64,000 nt of DNA from Nocardioides sp. dk884 (lineage in GTDB: Bacteria > Actinomycetota > Actinomycetes > Propionibacteriales > Nocardioidaceae), in contig NZ_CP045649.1 in the NCBI RefSeq assembly GCF_009557055.1, positions 3,757,501-3,821,500 on the forward strand, read 5' to 3'. The translations under genes and the position numbers were made by a program. The notes under the pieces were generated by a model. That model worked only from the letters and a program-made list of their open reading frames with translations, searched no databases and was not told the DNA's origin. Within the stretch, counting starts at the first letter, position 1. Each line of letters opens with the position of its first letter. Shown here piece by piece: positions 1-8,683 of the stretch.

Positions 1-88
1 CAGGACAGGCCAAAGCCACCGCCGTCGGGAACGCATGACCGTCATCCTATTGATCACATGCATCCGCCGCGAATGCGTCCCAGAAATG

Positions 89-120
89 CAAGAACCCCGC
101 GGCATGCCGCGGGGTTCTTG
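89..120. terminator. Perfect 32-bp palindrome, terminator of the small secreted protein gene
   Basis: A perfect palindrome with outer arm CAAGAACCCCGCGG and centre GCATGC lies 19 bp beyond the stop codon of the minus-strand gene at 139-543. It has no T-tract, which is common in high-GC actinobacteria. Its position at a gene end makes a transcription terminator the simplest reading. Confidence 0.6.
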
Positions 121-138
121 ACGAGCTTCAGATGTTCG

Positions 139-543
139 TCAGCGGCGAACGTTGATCTTCGCGCCACCGCTGGAGTTGCCGACGTACTTGGCACCCTTGA
201 ACGAAACGATCGCGCGGATCTTGCCCTTGCGCTTCGCGACGCCCGAGCGAGCCGTGAACTTCCCGGCGCGGCTGACCTTGATCGTCTGCTTCGCACCGGC
301 ACCGGCGCCGACGAAACGGACCGTGTAGGTGCCCTTGGGCGCGATGTTGCCCTTGGCGGAAAGGGTGATCGTGATGGTGGCGCGCTGACCACGACGGATC
401 GAGCCGTTCGAGCTCACCTTCGTGCTGGTCTTGACGCAGGCGTAGCCCTTCTGGCAGGCGGCCTGCGCCGGAGCGGAGGAAACCGCAACCAGGCCGGCGG
501 TGGTCAGGATGGCCGCGAACAGGCCTGCGATGAGCTTCTTCAT
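139..543 (-). CDS. Small secreted protein with a bacterial Ig-like fold
   Basis: A 134-residue protein with a clear Sec signal peptide (MKKLIAGLFAAILTTAG, then AQA-like cleavage near residue 29). The mature part contains CQKGYAC and then a basic, Thr/Ser/Lys-rich beta-strand pattern (RGQRATITITLSAKG, GTYTVRF, KVSRAGKFTA) like the Ig-like or MG2-type repeats of actinobacterial exported proteins. The ATG at 543 is preferred over one nine codons upstream because GGGGAG precedes it and the signal peptide then begins with MKK. It stands alone, with a hairpin downstream. Function is unknown; a role as a wall-associated or adhesive accessory protein is inferred from the fold only. Similar repeats occur in the large hydrolase at 32016-35498. 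Confidence 0.8.
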   Translation of the reverse strand: MKKLIAGLFAAILTTAGLVAVSSAPAQAACQKGYACVKTSTKVSSNGSIRRGQRATITITLSAKGNIAPKGTYTVRFVGAGAGAKQTIKVSRAGKFTARSGVAKRKGKIRAIVSFKGAKYVGNSSGGAKINVRR

Positions 544-702
544 AGGTATTCTCCCCGGTTTTCTTGGCACTGGAGGGCGTGTGCCGTATAGGTCCGTACC
601 ACAAACCTAAGCACACCTTTTGGATGTGATGTGCATCCATCCCACGATTTGACGGGGATCACACCGGGCTTTAACGCCAGGGACCGCCGAAGTTACCAGC
701 GA

Positions 703-1416
703 TTAACGTCGCGCGCCGGCGTTTCCGTCGTCTGCCTCGCGCAGCCACCAACGACCGAGCAGGGTCCCTTCCTGCTCGAGCAGCAGCCGCGGAGAGCCCG
801 TCACCGCGACCGCGGAGCCGTGGGTGATCCGCGGCCCAGCCCCGCCCACCAGCAGCGGCACATACGTCGCGTCGAGCTCGTCGACCAGCCCGTCGGTCAG
901 CAGGTCCGCCAGCAGGCTCGGGCCGCCCTCGCAGAGCAGGTGCCGCAGCCCTCGGGCGTGCAGTCGGTCGACCAGGGCGGCGAGGTCCACCTCGTCGTCC
1001 CCGCAGACGAGCACCTGCTCGGCCCCCAGCAGGGCCGTCGCCTGGTCCAGCCCGGGAGCCCCTGCGCAGGTGGCCAGCAGCACCCGCCCGGGCCCGGCTG
1101 TGCGCAGGGTCGGTGGCACCGAGCCGCTGCGGCTGACCACCACGACCGGTGCCGCGGCGGGGCCGTACCCCTCGGCGCGGGCGGTGCCGGCACCGACCAG
1201 CACCGCGTCGCAGGTGTCGCGCAGCAGGTCGAAGACCTGCTTGTCGGCGGCGTTGTTGATGCTGCCGCTGCGCCCGTCGGCGCCGGTGGCCGCGCCGTCG
1301 AGGCTGCTCACCATGTTGGCGCGCAGCCAGGGCAGCCGCGGCGGGGCGTAGAGCTCCTCCAGCGACGAGTCCGGGTCGCCGATCAGGACCCGCACGTCCA
1401 CCTCATCACCCACCAC
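703..1416 (-). CDS. RibD C-terminal / pyrimidine reductase family protein
   Basis: A 237-residue protein of the RibD C-terminal (dihydrofolate-reductase-like) superfamily. NMVSSLDGAATG near residues 34-45 is the family N-terminal signature. VLVGAGTARAEGYG is the nucleotide-binding turn and LCEGGPSLLADLL the conserved distal motif. Such proteins reduce a pyrimidine or pterin-like substrate with NADPH; the true substrate is unknown because no deaminase domain is present. It is the last gene of the operon with gpgS and folP. Several in-frame GTG codons (1416, 1413, 1401, 1395) are possible starts. The first overlaps the upstream gene by 34 bp, so the real start may be a little inside. Confidence 0.8.
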   Translation of the reverse strand: MVGDEVDVRVLIGDPDSSLEELYAPPRLPWLRANMVSSLDGAATGADGRSGSINNAADKQVFDLLRDTCDAVLVGAGTARAEGYGPAAAPVVVVSRSGSVPPTLRTAGPGRVLLATCAGAPGLDQATALLGAEQVLVCGDDEVDLAALVDRLHARGLRHLLCEGGPSLLADLLTDGLVDELDATYVPLLVGGAGPRITHGSAVAVTGSPRLLLEQEGTLLGRWWLREADDGNAGARR

Positions 1417-1883
1417 TGCACGCCGTATGGCGCGGCGTCGTGGTCGACACTGGCCTCGGCGCCCGGCTCGAGCAGGCCGACGAGGGCGGGGATCCCGCCG
1501 AGGCGCGCCCAGAGCTCGTCGGCCAGGGAGAGGTCCAGCCCACTCAGGTCGCCGCGTCGCAACGCGGCGCCGAGCGCCACGTCGAAGGCGAGCGCGCGGT
1601 CGTCGAGGTGGCCGGGCGCCTTCTCGCTGCGGGTGGCGCTGCCGTTGCCGACGACCAGCACCGCCCGCTCGACGCCCGGGGCCCGCTCGGTGACCCCGGC
1701 CGCGGCGAGCAGCGCGTCGGCGACCCGGCGTCCCTGGTCGTCGGCCAGCACCTCGTCGGGTGCACCCAGCCAGGCCACCGCGGCCAGGCAGGCGGCGCGC
1801 AGCTCGGGGACCGGGTCGACGAGCGAGTCGTGCTCGGGCAGCAGCGCGAGGGTGCCGGGCACCAGCACGATCCGGGTGCTCAT
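1383..1883 (-). CDS. Class III extradiol dioxygenase subunit B-like protein
   Basis: A 166-residue protein beginning MSTRIVLVPGTLALLPEH. The overall pattern, with VLVVGNGSATRSEKAPGHLDDRALAFD and the C-terminal aPYGVQWWVMRW, resembles the actinobacterial LigB-like proteins, whose equivalent tail is YGVGYxVxxW. These are short relatives of protocatechuate dioxygenase subunit B and have no proven reaction. Its ATG overlaps the folP TGA by ATGA, so the two are translationally coupled. The family call rests on pattern memory and is moderate. Confidence 0.6.
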   Translation of the reverse strand: MSTRIVLVPGTLALLPEHDSLVDPVPELRAACLAAVAWLGAPDEVLADDQGRRVADALLAAAGVTERAPGVERAVLVVGNGSATRSEKAPGHLDDRALAFDVALGAALRRGDLSGLDLSLADELWARLGGIPALVGLLEPGAEASVDHDAAPYGVQWWVMRWTCGS

Positions 1884-2743
1884 GCCAGCCCCCGGATGGC
1901 GCGTGCCGGCGCGCGGCGCCCGGCGATCGAGGAGACCATGTCGACGGTCTGGCGGGTCTCCACGACCTCGTGCACGCGGTAGATCCGGGCGCCGGCCAGG
2001 GCGCAGACCGCGGTCGCGGCCAGGGTGCCGACCAGCCGCTCGCCGACCGGCAGGTCGAGGGTCTCGCCGACGAAGTCCTTGTTGGACAGCGAGACGAGCA
2101 CCGGCCAGCCGGTCGCGACCATCTCGCCGAGGCGGCGGGTGAGCTCGAGGGAGTGGCGGGTGTTCTTGCCGAAGTCGTGGGCCGGGTCGATCACGATCGA
2201 CTCCCGCGCCACCCCGGCCGCCAGCGCCCGCTCCGCGTAGGCACAGGTGTCGTCGATCGCGGCGCGCACCACGTCGTCGTACTCCACCCGGAACGGGCGG
2301 GTGCGCGGCCGGGCGCCGCCGGTGTGGGTGCAGATGATCGCGGCGCCGTGCTGGGCGGCGACGTCGACCAGCTCGGGGTCCGCGCCGCCCCAGGCGTCGT
2401 TGAGCACGTCGGCGCCGGCCGCGCACACCGCGTCGCCGACCGAGGCGCGCCAGGTGTCCACCGAGATCACCAGCGACGGGTAGGCCGCGCGGACCCGGGC
2501 CACGAAGTCGACGACGCGGGAGCGCTCCTCGGCGGCGTCGATCTCCACGCCGGGGGCGGCCTTGATGCCGCCGATGTCGACGATCTCGGCGCCCTGGGCG
2601 ACCACGCTGGCGACCCGCTCGAACGCCTTGTCCTCGGCCCAGGTCGCGCCGCGGTCGTAGAAGGAGTCGGGGGTGCGGTTGACGATCGCCATCATCAAGG
2701 TGGCGTCGTCGGTGAAGTCGTGTCGTCTCAGTCGCAGGGTCAC
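1880..2743 (-). CDS. folP: Dihydropteroate synthase family protein (FolP2-like)
   Basis: A 287-residue TIM-barrel protein of the dihydropteroate synthase family. It keeps the N-terminal NRTPDSF motif (residues 22-28) and ISVDTWR. The pterin/pABA loop is altered: the usual GGESTRPG is GGIKAAPG (residues 58-65), and the DPGxGFGK element reads DPAHDFGKN. Mycobacterial FolP2, encoded next to gpgS, diverges in a comparable way and lacks normal folate activity. Catalysis of the pABA-pterin condensation is therefore doubtful and this may be a paralogue of other function. The GTG start at 2743 overlaps the gpgS stop (GTGA), and the stop overlaps the next ATG. Confidence 0.82.
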   Translation of the reverse strand: MTLRLRRHDFTDDATLMMAIVNRTPDSFYDRGATWAEDKAFERVASVVAQGAEIVDIGGIKAAPGVEIDAAEERSRVVDFVARVRAAYPSLVISVDTWRASVGDAVCAAGADVLNDAWGGADPELVDVAAQHGAAIICTHTGGARPRTRPFRVEYDDVVRAAIDDTCAYAERALAAGVARESIVIDPAHDFGKNTRHSLELTRRLGEMVATGWPVLVSLSNKDFVGETLDLPVGERLVGTLAATAVCALAGARIYRVHEVVETRQTVDMVSSIAGRRAPARAIRGLA

Positions 2744-3672
2744 GGGGTCTCCAGCAGGGGGGCGGCGGGCGGTCGCTCGGTCACCGGCACCTCGCGCACG
2801 GTCGGCACCGCCCCGGGCAGGAACTGGGTGAGCGGGATGGTCTCTGCGTGGTGGCTGTGCGAGGAGCGGGCCCAGCCGGCGGTGAGGATCTGGGTGGCCA
2901 TCGCCCCGAGGTCGTGCAGGCCCTGGTGGGAGTGCGAGCGGCTGCCGAGGTCGACCTGCGCGATCGCGTCCAGGTCGTGGGTGCGCCAGGTGTCGATGAG
3001 CGCGGCCAGCTCGACGGCATAGCCGGTGGGCACCGACAGCGAGGCGAAGTGGTCGCGGCGCACCGCCCACTCCCCCGCCAGCGGCTGCACCAGCCCGGCC
3101 AGCGGCGGGAACAGCAGCGCGATCAGCGGGCGGGCGACGAGCTCGGTCACCCGCCCCCCGGCGTACGGCGTGGACGCGCCGGTCGCCTCGTCGAGACCGG
3201 GGCGGGCGTAGAAGCCCTTGACCAGCTGCACCTCGGGGCGGGTGAGCAGCGGGCCGAGCAGGCCGGGCACGAAGTGGGTGTCCCAGTCGAGCAGGTCGGC
3301 GTCCATGAACACCACCAGGTCACCGGTGGTGACGAACAGCGACTTCCACATCGCCTCGCCCTTGCCGGGCCGGGCGCCGAGGTCGGGGCGGATCTCCGCG
3401 GCGCGGTGCACCGCGGCGCCGGCGTCGGCGGCCACGGCGAAGGTGTCGTCGGTGGAGTCGGAGTCGATGACCACGATCTCGTCGACCAGCGCGCCGGTCT
3501 CGCCGAGCGGGGCGACCAGCTGCTCGCGCACCCGGGCGACCACCTCGCCGACGGTCCGCGCCTCGTTGCGGGCCGGCACCACCAGGCTGACCCGCTGCTC
3601 GCCCTTCGCGGCGAGCAGCTCGGGGAGCGTCCACTCGTCCCAGCGGTGGGTGTTGCGCGCGGACCAGCTCAC
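2740..3672 (-). CDS. gpgS: Glucosyl-3-phosphoglycerate synthase
   Basis: A 310-residue GT81/GT2-type glycosyltransferase that joins glucose from an NDP donor to 3-phosphoglycerate, the first step towards glucosylglycerate and, in mycobacteria, methylglucose lipopolysaccharide. Visible features are VSLVVPARNEART (residues 28-40, nucleotide-binding strand), IDSDSTDDT, and the metal-binding DAD (124-126). SHSHQGL and SHSHH further on fit the family C-terminus. The GTG at 3672 is chosen over an upstream start because the upstream extension is a Pro/Arg-rich low-complexity run. It heads the operon gpgS-folP-LigB-RibD, like the mycobacterial folP2-gpgS pair, and is divergent from galE. Confidence 0.88.
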   Translation of the reverse strand: MSWSARNTHRWDEWTLPELLAAKGEQRVSLVVPARNEARTVGEVVARVREQLVAPLGETGALVDEIVVIDSDSTDDTFAVAADAGAAVHRAAEIRPDLGARPGKGEAMWKSLFVTTGDLVVFMDADLLDWDTHFVPGLLGPLLTRPEVQLVKGFYARPGLDEATGASTPYAGGRVTELVARPLIALLFPPLAGLVQPLAGEWAVRRDHFASLSVPTGYAVELAALIDTWRTHDLDAIAQVDLGSRSHSHQGLHDLGAMATQILTAGWARSSHSHHAETIPLTQFLPGAVPTVREVPVTERPPAAPLLETP

Positions 3673-3770
3673 CCGGCGAGGGTAGCGACGCGGCGGGCGG
3701 GGTGGCGGACGGGGCCGCGGCACACCCGGCCGCTATCGTGACCGGTCCGCGATCGAGAGGACGACAACAC

Positions 3771-4745
3771 ATGAGCTGGCTGGTCACCGGAGGTGCGGGC
3801 TACATCGGCTCGCACGTCGTGCGCGCCTTCCGCGAGGCCGGCATCGCGCCGGTGGTCGTCGACGACCTCTCCTCGGGGGTGGCCTCGTTCGTCCCCGACG
3901 ACGTGCCGTTCCTGCGCGCCTCGATCCTCGACACCGAGGCGGTGACCGCATTCCTGCGCGAGCACGACGTCGAGGGCGTCGTGCACCTGGCCGGGTTCAA
4001 GTACGCCGGCGTCTCGGTCAGCCGACCGCTCCACACCTACGAGCAGAACGTCACCGGCACGGTGCACCTGCTGCGGGCGATGGAGGCCGCGGGCGTCGAG
4101 CAGATGGTGTTCTCCTCCTCCGCCGCGACGTTCGGCACCCCCGACGTCGACCTGGTCACCGAGCAGACCCCGACGGCGCCGGAGTCGCCGTACGGCGAGT
4201 CCAAGCTGATCGGCGAGTGGATCCTGCGCGACGCAGGCCGGGCCTCCGGGCTGCGGCACACCTCGCTGCGCTACTTCAACGTGGTCGGCTCCGGCGCCCC
4301 CGAGCTCTACGACACCAGCCCGCACAATCTCTTCCCGCTGGTCTTCGAGGCGCTGTTCCACGGCAAGACCCCCAAGATCTTCGGCGACGACTACGCGACC
4401 CCCGACGGCACCTGCGTGCGCGACTACGTGCACGTGCAGGACCTGGCGATCTCCCACGTCGCGGCCGCACGCCGCCTCGCCGCCGGCGAGCCGGTGGAGC
4501 GGGTCTACAACCTGGGCAGCGGCCACGGGGCGTCGGTGCGCGAGATCATGGACGCGATCCGCGAGGTCACCGGCATCGACTTCACCCCCGAGGTGCAGCC
4601 GCGCCGGCCCGGTGACCCGGCCCGGATCGTGGCGACCGGCGAGCTGGCCGCCCGCGACCTCGACTGGGTGATGCGCCACGACCTGCGCGCGATGGTCGCC
4701 AGCGCCTGGGCGGCCCGCCAGGCGGCGGGCGACGGCTACCCCTAA
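3771..4745 (+). CDS. galE: UDP-glucose 4-epimerase
   Basis: A 324-residue extended short-chain dehydrogenase that interconverts UDP-glucose and UDP-galactose. The Rossmann signature GGAGYIG lies at residues 7-13, SSSAATFG leads to the catalytic Ser region, and YGESK (141-145) holds the Tyr/Lys pair. FGDDYATPDGTCVRDYVHVxDL is diagnostic of GalE. The ATG at 3771 begins the conserved MSWLVTGGAGY. An upstream in-frame ATG would add an unrelated leader. It is divergent from gpgS and precedes the GDP-mannose genes, which suggests supply of galactose for surface polysaccharide. Confidence 0.93.
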   Translation: MSWLVTGGAGYIGSHVVRAFREAGIAPVVVDDLSSGVASFVPDDVPFLRASILDTEAVTAFLREHDVEGVVHLAGFKYAGVSVSRPLHTYEQNVTGTVHLLRAMEAAGVEQMVFSSSAATFGTPDVDLVTEQTPTAPESPYGESKLIGEWILRDAGRASGLRHTSLRYFNVVGSGAPELYDTSPHNLFPLVFEALFHGKTPKIFGDDYATPDGTCVRDYVHVQDLAISHVAAARRLAAGEPVERVYNLGSGHGASVREIMDAIREVTGIDFTPEVQPRRPGDPARIVATGELAARDLDWVMRHDLRAMVASAWAARQAAGDGYP

Positions 4746-4829
4746 TGAGGTAGCTGCCGCGGCGATCCCCGAATAACCGGCGAGGCGGCTCCCGGCGGGC
4801 GCATGCTGTGCGCGACCGAGGGAGGCCTC

Positions 4830-5003
4830 ATGGGGGAACACAGCCGCTGCACGCGCTGCGGACACGATGTACAGCACCCGCTGCCGGCGAGCGAGCGGCT
4901 GCGCGGCCTGCTGCCGGGGGCGCGTGCGCCCCGGGTGCCGTGCGGCGCGCCGACCGACCACGGCTGGGCGTGCCAGTGCCGCAGCCGCTTCCACGCGACC
5001 TGA
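4830..5003 (+). CDS. Small Cys-rich protein, possible zinc ribbon
   Basis: A 57-residue ORF with a strong Shine-Dalgarno sequence (GAGGGAGG) 6-12 nt before the ATG. Cysteines form CTRCGH near the N-terminus and a CQC pair near the C-terminus (RSRFHAT end), a possible treble-clef or zinc-ribbon arrangement. It lies alone between galE and gmd. No family is recognised. It is retained because of the ribosome site and the Cys spacing, though a short GC-rich ORF can arise by chance. Confidence 0.5.
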   Translation: MGEHSRCTRCGHDVQHPLPASERLRGLLPGARAPRVPCGAPTDHGWACQCRSRFHAT

Positions 5004-5046
5004 GCGCCGCACCGGGAGTGCCTGGGTGAACTGGCATGATCCGCCC

Positions 5047-6030
5047 ATGCCCACCGCGCTCATCACCGGGATCACCGGCCAGGACGGCCTCTACCTCGCC
5101 GAGCTGCTGCTCGCCAAGGGGTACGACGTCCACGGCGTCATCCGCGGCCAGAACAACCCCAAGCGCGAGCTGGTGGAAAACCTGCTGCCCGACGTGCGCC
5201 TGCACCACGGCGACCTGACCGACACCTCCAGCCTGCTGCGCGCGCTGCGCGACTCCGCGCCCGACGAGGTCTACAACCTCGGCGCGGTGTCGTTCGTGGC
5301 CTACTCGTGGGAGAACGCGCAGCTGACCACCGACGTGACCGCCAAGGGCGTGCTCAACATGCTCGAGGCGGTGCGCCTGCACACCGGCGACGACCCGGCG
5401 CACATCCGCTTCTACCAGGCGTCGAGCTCGGAGATGTTCGGCAAGGTGCAGGAGACCCCGCAGCACGAGCGCACCCTGCTGTGGCCGCGCTCGCCGTACG
5501 GCGTGAGCAAGGTCTTCGGGCACTACATGACCATCAACTACCGCGAGTCCTACGGCATGCACGCCAGCTCGGGGATCCTGTTCAACCACGAGTCGCCGCG
5601 CCGTGGCCCGGAGTTCGTCACCCGCAAGATCAGCCGGGCCGTGGCCCGGATCAAGCTCGGCATGCAGGACGAGCTGGTGATGGGCAACCTCGACGCCGAG
5701 CGCGATTGGGGCTACGCCGGCGACTACGTCGAGGCGATGTGGCTGATGCTCCAGCAGGAGGTCGCCGACGACTACGTGATCGCGACCGGGGAGACCCACT
5801 CGATCCGCGACTTCCTCGACCTCGCCTTCGCCCACGTCGGCATCGCCGACTGGACGCCCTACGTGCGCCAGGACCCCCGCTTCATGCGCCCCGCCGAGGT
5901 CGACACCCTGGTGGGCGATGCCGCCAAGGCCCGTGAGGTGCTCGGCTGGAAGCCGAGCGTCACGTTTCCCGAGCTGGTCGCACTGATGGTGGAGGCCGAC
6001 CTCGCCGCCGCGCGCGAGGGCTGGAAGTGA
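5047..6030 (+). CDS. gmd: GDP-mannose 4,6-dehydratase
   Basis: A 327-residue extended SDR converting GDP-mannose to GDP-4-keto-6-deoxymannose, precursor of GDP-fucose, GDP-rhamnose or GDP-6-deoxytalose. GITGQDG (8-14) is the NADP-binding motif. [10 protein letters not shown] and [12 protein letters not shown] carry the Ser and the catalytic Tyr151/Lys155. [16 protein letters not shown] and [21 protein letters not shown] are hallmark GMD segments. The next gene starts within its stop codon (GTGA). Confidence 0.93.
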   Translation: MPTALITGITGQDGLYLAELLLAKGYDVHGVIRGQNNPKRELVENLLPDVRLHHGDLTDTSSLLRALRDSAPDEVYNLGAVSFVAYSWENAQLTTDVTAKGVLNMLEAVRLHTGDDPAHIRFYQASSSEMFGKVQETPQHERTLLWPRSPYGVSKVFGHYMTINYRESYGMHASSGILFNHESPRRGPEFVTRKISRAVARIKLGMQDELVMGNLDAERDWGYAGDYVEAMWLMLQQEVADDYVIATGETHSIRDFLDLAFAHVGIADWTPYVRQDPRFMRPAEVDTLVGDAAKAREVLGWKPSVTFPELVALMVEADLAAAREGWK

Positions 6031-6983
6031 CAGGTCAGGCAGTGAGGCGGGCGCTGATCACCGGCGTCGGCGGCCAGGACGGCAGCTACCTCGCCGAGCG
6101 TTTGGTCGCGGAGGGACTGGAGGTGCACGCGCTGGTGCACCCCGACGAACCGCTCCCGGAGCGGCCCGGCGTCACCCTGCACGCCTGCGACGTCACCGAC
6201 ACCGAGCGCACCCGGGCGCTCGTGCGCGACCTGGTGCCCGACGAGCTCTACAACCTCGCGGCGATCAGCTCGGTGGCCCGCTCCTGGGCCGAGCCCGGCC
6301 TGGTGGCCCGGGTCAACGGCCTCGCGGTCGCCGGACTGCTGGAGTCGGCGTGGCTGGCCCAGGAGGCGAGCGGGACCGAGGTGCGGTTCGTGCAGGCCTC
6401 GAGCGCGGAGATCTTCGGCTCGCCGTGCCGCTCCCCCCAGGACGAGTCGACCCCGGTCCGCCCGGTCAACCCGTACGGCGCCGCGAAGGCCTACGCCCAC
6501 CACCTGGTGGGGGTCTACCGCGCGCGCGGTCTGCACGCCTCGGGCCTGGTGCTCTACAACCACGAGTCGCCGCGGCGCCCGGCGCAGTTCGTGACCCGCA
6601 AGATCACCTCGGCCGTCGCCGCGATCGCGCAGGGCCGCGCCGATGTGCTCCGGCTCGGCAACCTCGACGCGCGCCGCGACTGGGGCTGGGCCCCCGACTA
6701 CGTCGACGCGATGGTGCGCAGCGCCCGCGCCGAGCACGCCGACGACTACGTCGTGGCGACCGGCGAGAGCCACTCGGTGCGTGAGCTGGTGGCGACCGCC
6801 TTCGCACACGTGAGGATCGACGACTGGGAGCGCCTCGTCGAGGTGGACCAGACCCTCGTGCGCCCCACCGACGCCGCCGAGCTCGTCGGCGACTCCTCCA
6901 AGATCCGCGCGGCGATCGGCTGGCACCCCACCGCCACCTTCCACGACGTCATCACCCGCCTCGTCGACGCCGACCTCGACTAG
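6027..6983 (+). CDS. Second GDP-mannose 4,6-dehydratase / RMD-like SDR
   Basis: A 318-residue paralogue of the preceding gene. It has GVGGQDG (13-19), [21 protein letters not shown] (Tyr150/Lys154), [35 protein letters not shown] and [16 protein letters not shown]. It is clearly of the GMD/RMD clade. Since gmd sits directly upstream and is translationally coupled, it may act on the 4-keto product, as RMD reduces it to GDP-D-rhamnose, or be a second dehydratase. Sequence motifs alone do not settle this, because the dehydratase segments are well kept. Confidence 0.75.
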   Translation: MTGQAVRRALITGVGGQDGSYLAERLVAEGLEVHALVHPDEPLPERPGVTLHACDVTDTERTRALVRDLVPDELYNLAAISSVARSWAEPGLVARVNGLAVAGLLESAWLAQEASGTEVRFVQASSAEIFGSPCRSPQDESTPVRPVNPYGAAKAYAHHLVGVYRARGLHASGLVLYNHESPRRPAQFVTRKITSAVAAIAQGRADVLRLGNLDARRDWGWAPDYVDAMVRSARAEHADDYVVATGESHSVRELVATAFAHVRIDDWERLVEVDQTLVRPTDAAELVGDSSKIRAAIGWHPTATFHDVITRLVDADLD

Positions 6984-7175
6984 CCGTAGGGTCCGGCCCG
7001 TCGAGGCCACCACCCGAATATCGACAAGCACACCCACCGCCCGAGGTGACACTCGACCCACTTGGCGGGATTTTGTGCACACGCACGCGCAAACGCTCAC
7101 AATGGTGACCGGACGGCCTAAAACGGGGCATAAACGGGGATACGGCGTACTGGGGACGCCTTGCGGGAGCAATAG

Positions 7176-8636
7176 GTGACGGTTCTGTCCAGTGAACAAC
7201 AGACGCGTGTGGTGAAGGCGTCGCCCAGCAGGGCGCTTCGCTACCTGCCAGCCACGGCGCTCGTCATCGATCTCGCGATCGTGACCGCGGTGACCACGTT
7301 GGCCACCCTCGGGCGGGAGCACCTCGGGTTCTTCAACAGCGCCGCCGACGTCTCCGCGAGCCTGGCCGTCGTCGGCCCGGTGATGGTCGCCGGCTGGCTG
7401 GCAGTGATCTCGCTCGGCGGCGGCTACGAGAAGTCCCTCTTCGGCGTCGGTCCGGATGAGTACAAGCGGGTCCTCAACGCGACGCTCGCGACCGGGGGCC
7501 TGCTCGGGGTCGGCTGCTACCTCGCCAGCTTCGAGCTCAGCCGAGGTTTCTTCCTGCTCGCCTTCGCCCTCGGCGCGCCGGCCCTGCTCCTCGGTCGCTT
7601 CGCACTGCGCCGCGCGCTGCACAGCGCTCGGCGCCGCGGCGTGCTGCGCCACCGGGTGCTGATCGCCGGCTCGCCCTCCCACGTCGACGAGGTGGCCGGC
7701 GTCCTGCGCCGCGAGCCGTGGTTGGGCTACCAGGTCGTCGGGTGCCTGACCCCGGCGCACGACCTGTCCGAGGAGACCCAACTCGGCGTTCCCGTGCTCG
7801 GCAACTCCGACGACGCCACCGCCGTGGTCGTCGAGTCCGGTGCCGACGTCATCTTCTTCGCCGGCGGTGCACTCGGCTCCGCCAACCAGATGCGCCAGGT
7901 GGTCTGGGACCTCGAGCACCACGACGTGCAGGTCGTCGTGGCGCCCAACGTCACCGACATCTCCAGCGAGCGGGTCAACGTCCGCCCGGTGGGCGGACTG
8001 CCGCTCATGCACATCGACCCCCCGGCGTGGAGCGACGCATCCCGCTGGGGCAAGCGCACGTTCGACGTCATCGGCTCGGCCTGCCTGATCGCGATGCTGA
8101 GCCCGATCTTCGCGATCGCCGCCCTGCAGATCAAGCGCTTCGACAAGGGCCCGGTGCTCTTCCGCCAGACCCGCATCGGGCGCGACGGGGCTGAGTTCAG
8201 CTGCCTCAAGTTCCGCACGATGGTGACCAACGCCGAGGAGATCCTGAAGCGACTCCACGAGGAGCAGGGCTACGACGGCGGACTGTTCAAGATGAAGGAC
8301 GATCCCCGGATCACCAAGCCCGGGAAGTGGATGCGACGGCTCTCGATCGACGAGCTCCCGCAGCTGGTCAACGTCCTGCGCGGCGACATGAGCCTGGTCG
8401 GTCCCCGCCCGCCCCTTCCGCTCGAGGTCGCCGGCTACGGCGCCGACACCGCACGCCGGCTCCATGTGCGGCCGGGACTGACGGGCCTCTGGCAGGTGTC
8501 CGGGCGCTCGGATCTGTCCTGGAGCGAGGCGATCCGTCTCGACCTCTACTACGTCGACAACTGGTCGATGGTGCAGGACCTCTCAATCCTGGTGCGCACG
8601 GTCGGCGCAGTCTTCAGCAGCCGTGGCGCCTATTGA
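7176..8636 (+). CDS. Polyprenyl-phosphate sugar-1-phosphate transferase (exopolysaccharide initiation)
   Basis: A 486-residue membrane protein that should start polysaccharide repeat-unit synthesis by moving a sugar-1-phosphate onto undecaprenyl phosphate (WbaP/CpsE/ExoY class). The N-terminal third holds several membrane helices. The middle is a CoA-binding-3-like Rossmann region (VLIAGSPSHVDEVAGVL). The C-terminal transferase domain starts at KRTFDVIGSA and shows LFRQTRIGRDGAEFSCLKFRTM, SIDELPQLVNVLRGDMSLVGPRPPLP and HVRPGLTGLWQVSGRS. The GTG at 7176 follows GCGGGAGC. About 190 bp without a gene precede it and probably carry its promoter. Confidence 0.92.
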   Translation: MTVLSSEQQTRVVKASPSRALRYLPATALVIDLAIVTAVTTLATLGREHLGFFNSAADVSASLAVVGPVMVAGWLAVISLGGGYEKSLFGVGPDEYKRVLNATLATGGLLGVGCYLASFELSRGFFLLAFALGAPALLLGRFALRRALHSARRRGVLRHRVLIAGSPSHVDEVAGVLRREPWLGYQVVGCLTPAHDLSEETQLGVPVLGNSDDATAVVVESGADVIFFAGGALGSANQMRQVVWDLEHHDVQVVVAPNVTDISSERVNVRPVGGLPLMHIDPPAWSDASRWGKRTFDVIGSACLIAMLSPIFAIAALQIKRFDKGPVLFRQTRIGRDGAEFSCLKFRTMVTNAEEILKRLHEEQGYDGGLFKMKDDPRITKPGKWMRRLSIDELPQLVNVLRGDMSLVGPRPPLPLEVAGYGADTARRLHVRPGLTGLWQVSGRSDLSWSEAIRLDLYYVDNWSMVQDLSILVRTVGAVFSSRGAY

Positions 8637-8641
8637 CGGAT

Positions 8642-8679
8642 CGGCCGGGCCCAGGAACTAGCGGTCCCGGGCCCGGCCG
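8642..8679. terminator. Bidirectional terminator hairpin
   Basis: Perfect 11-bp arms CGGCCGGGCCC (8642-8652) and GGGCCCGGCCG (8669-8679) lie between the convergent sugar transferase gene and rmlA, 5 bp from either stop codon. They should end transcription from both sides. Confidence 0.7.
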
Positions 8680-8683
8680 CTGA

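Noticed and set aside
5859..8465. An 868-codon minus-strand open frame.
   Set aside because: It runs antisense through gmd, its paralogue and the sugar transferase, all of which have strong family motifs on the plus strand.
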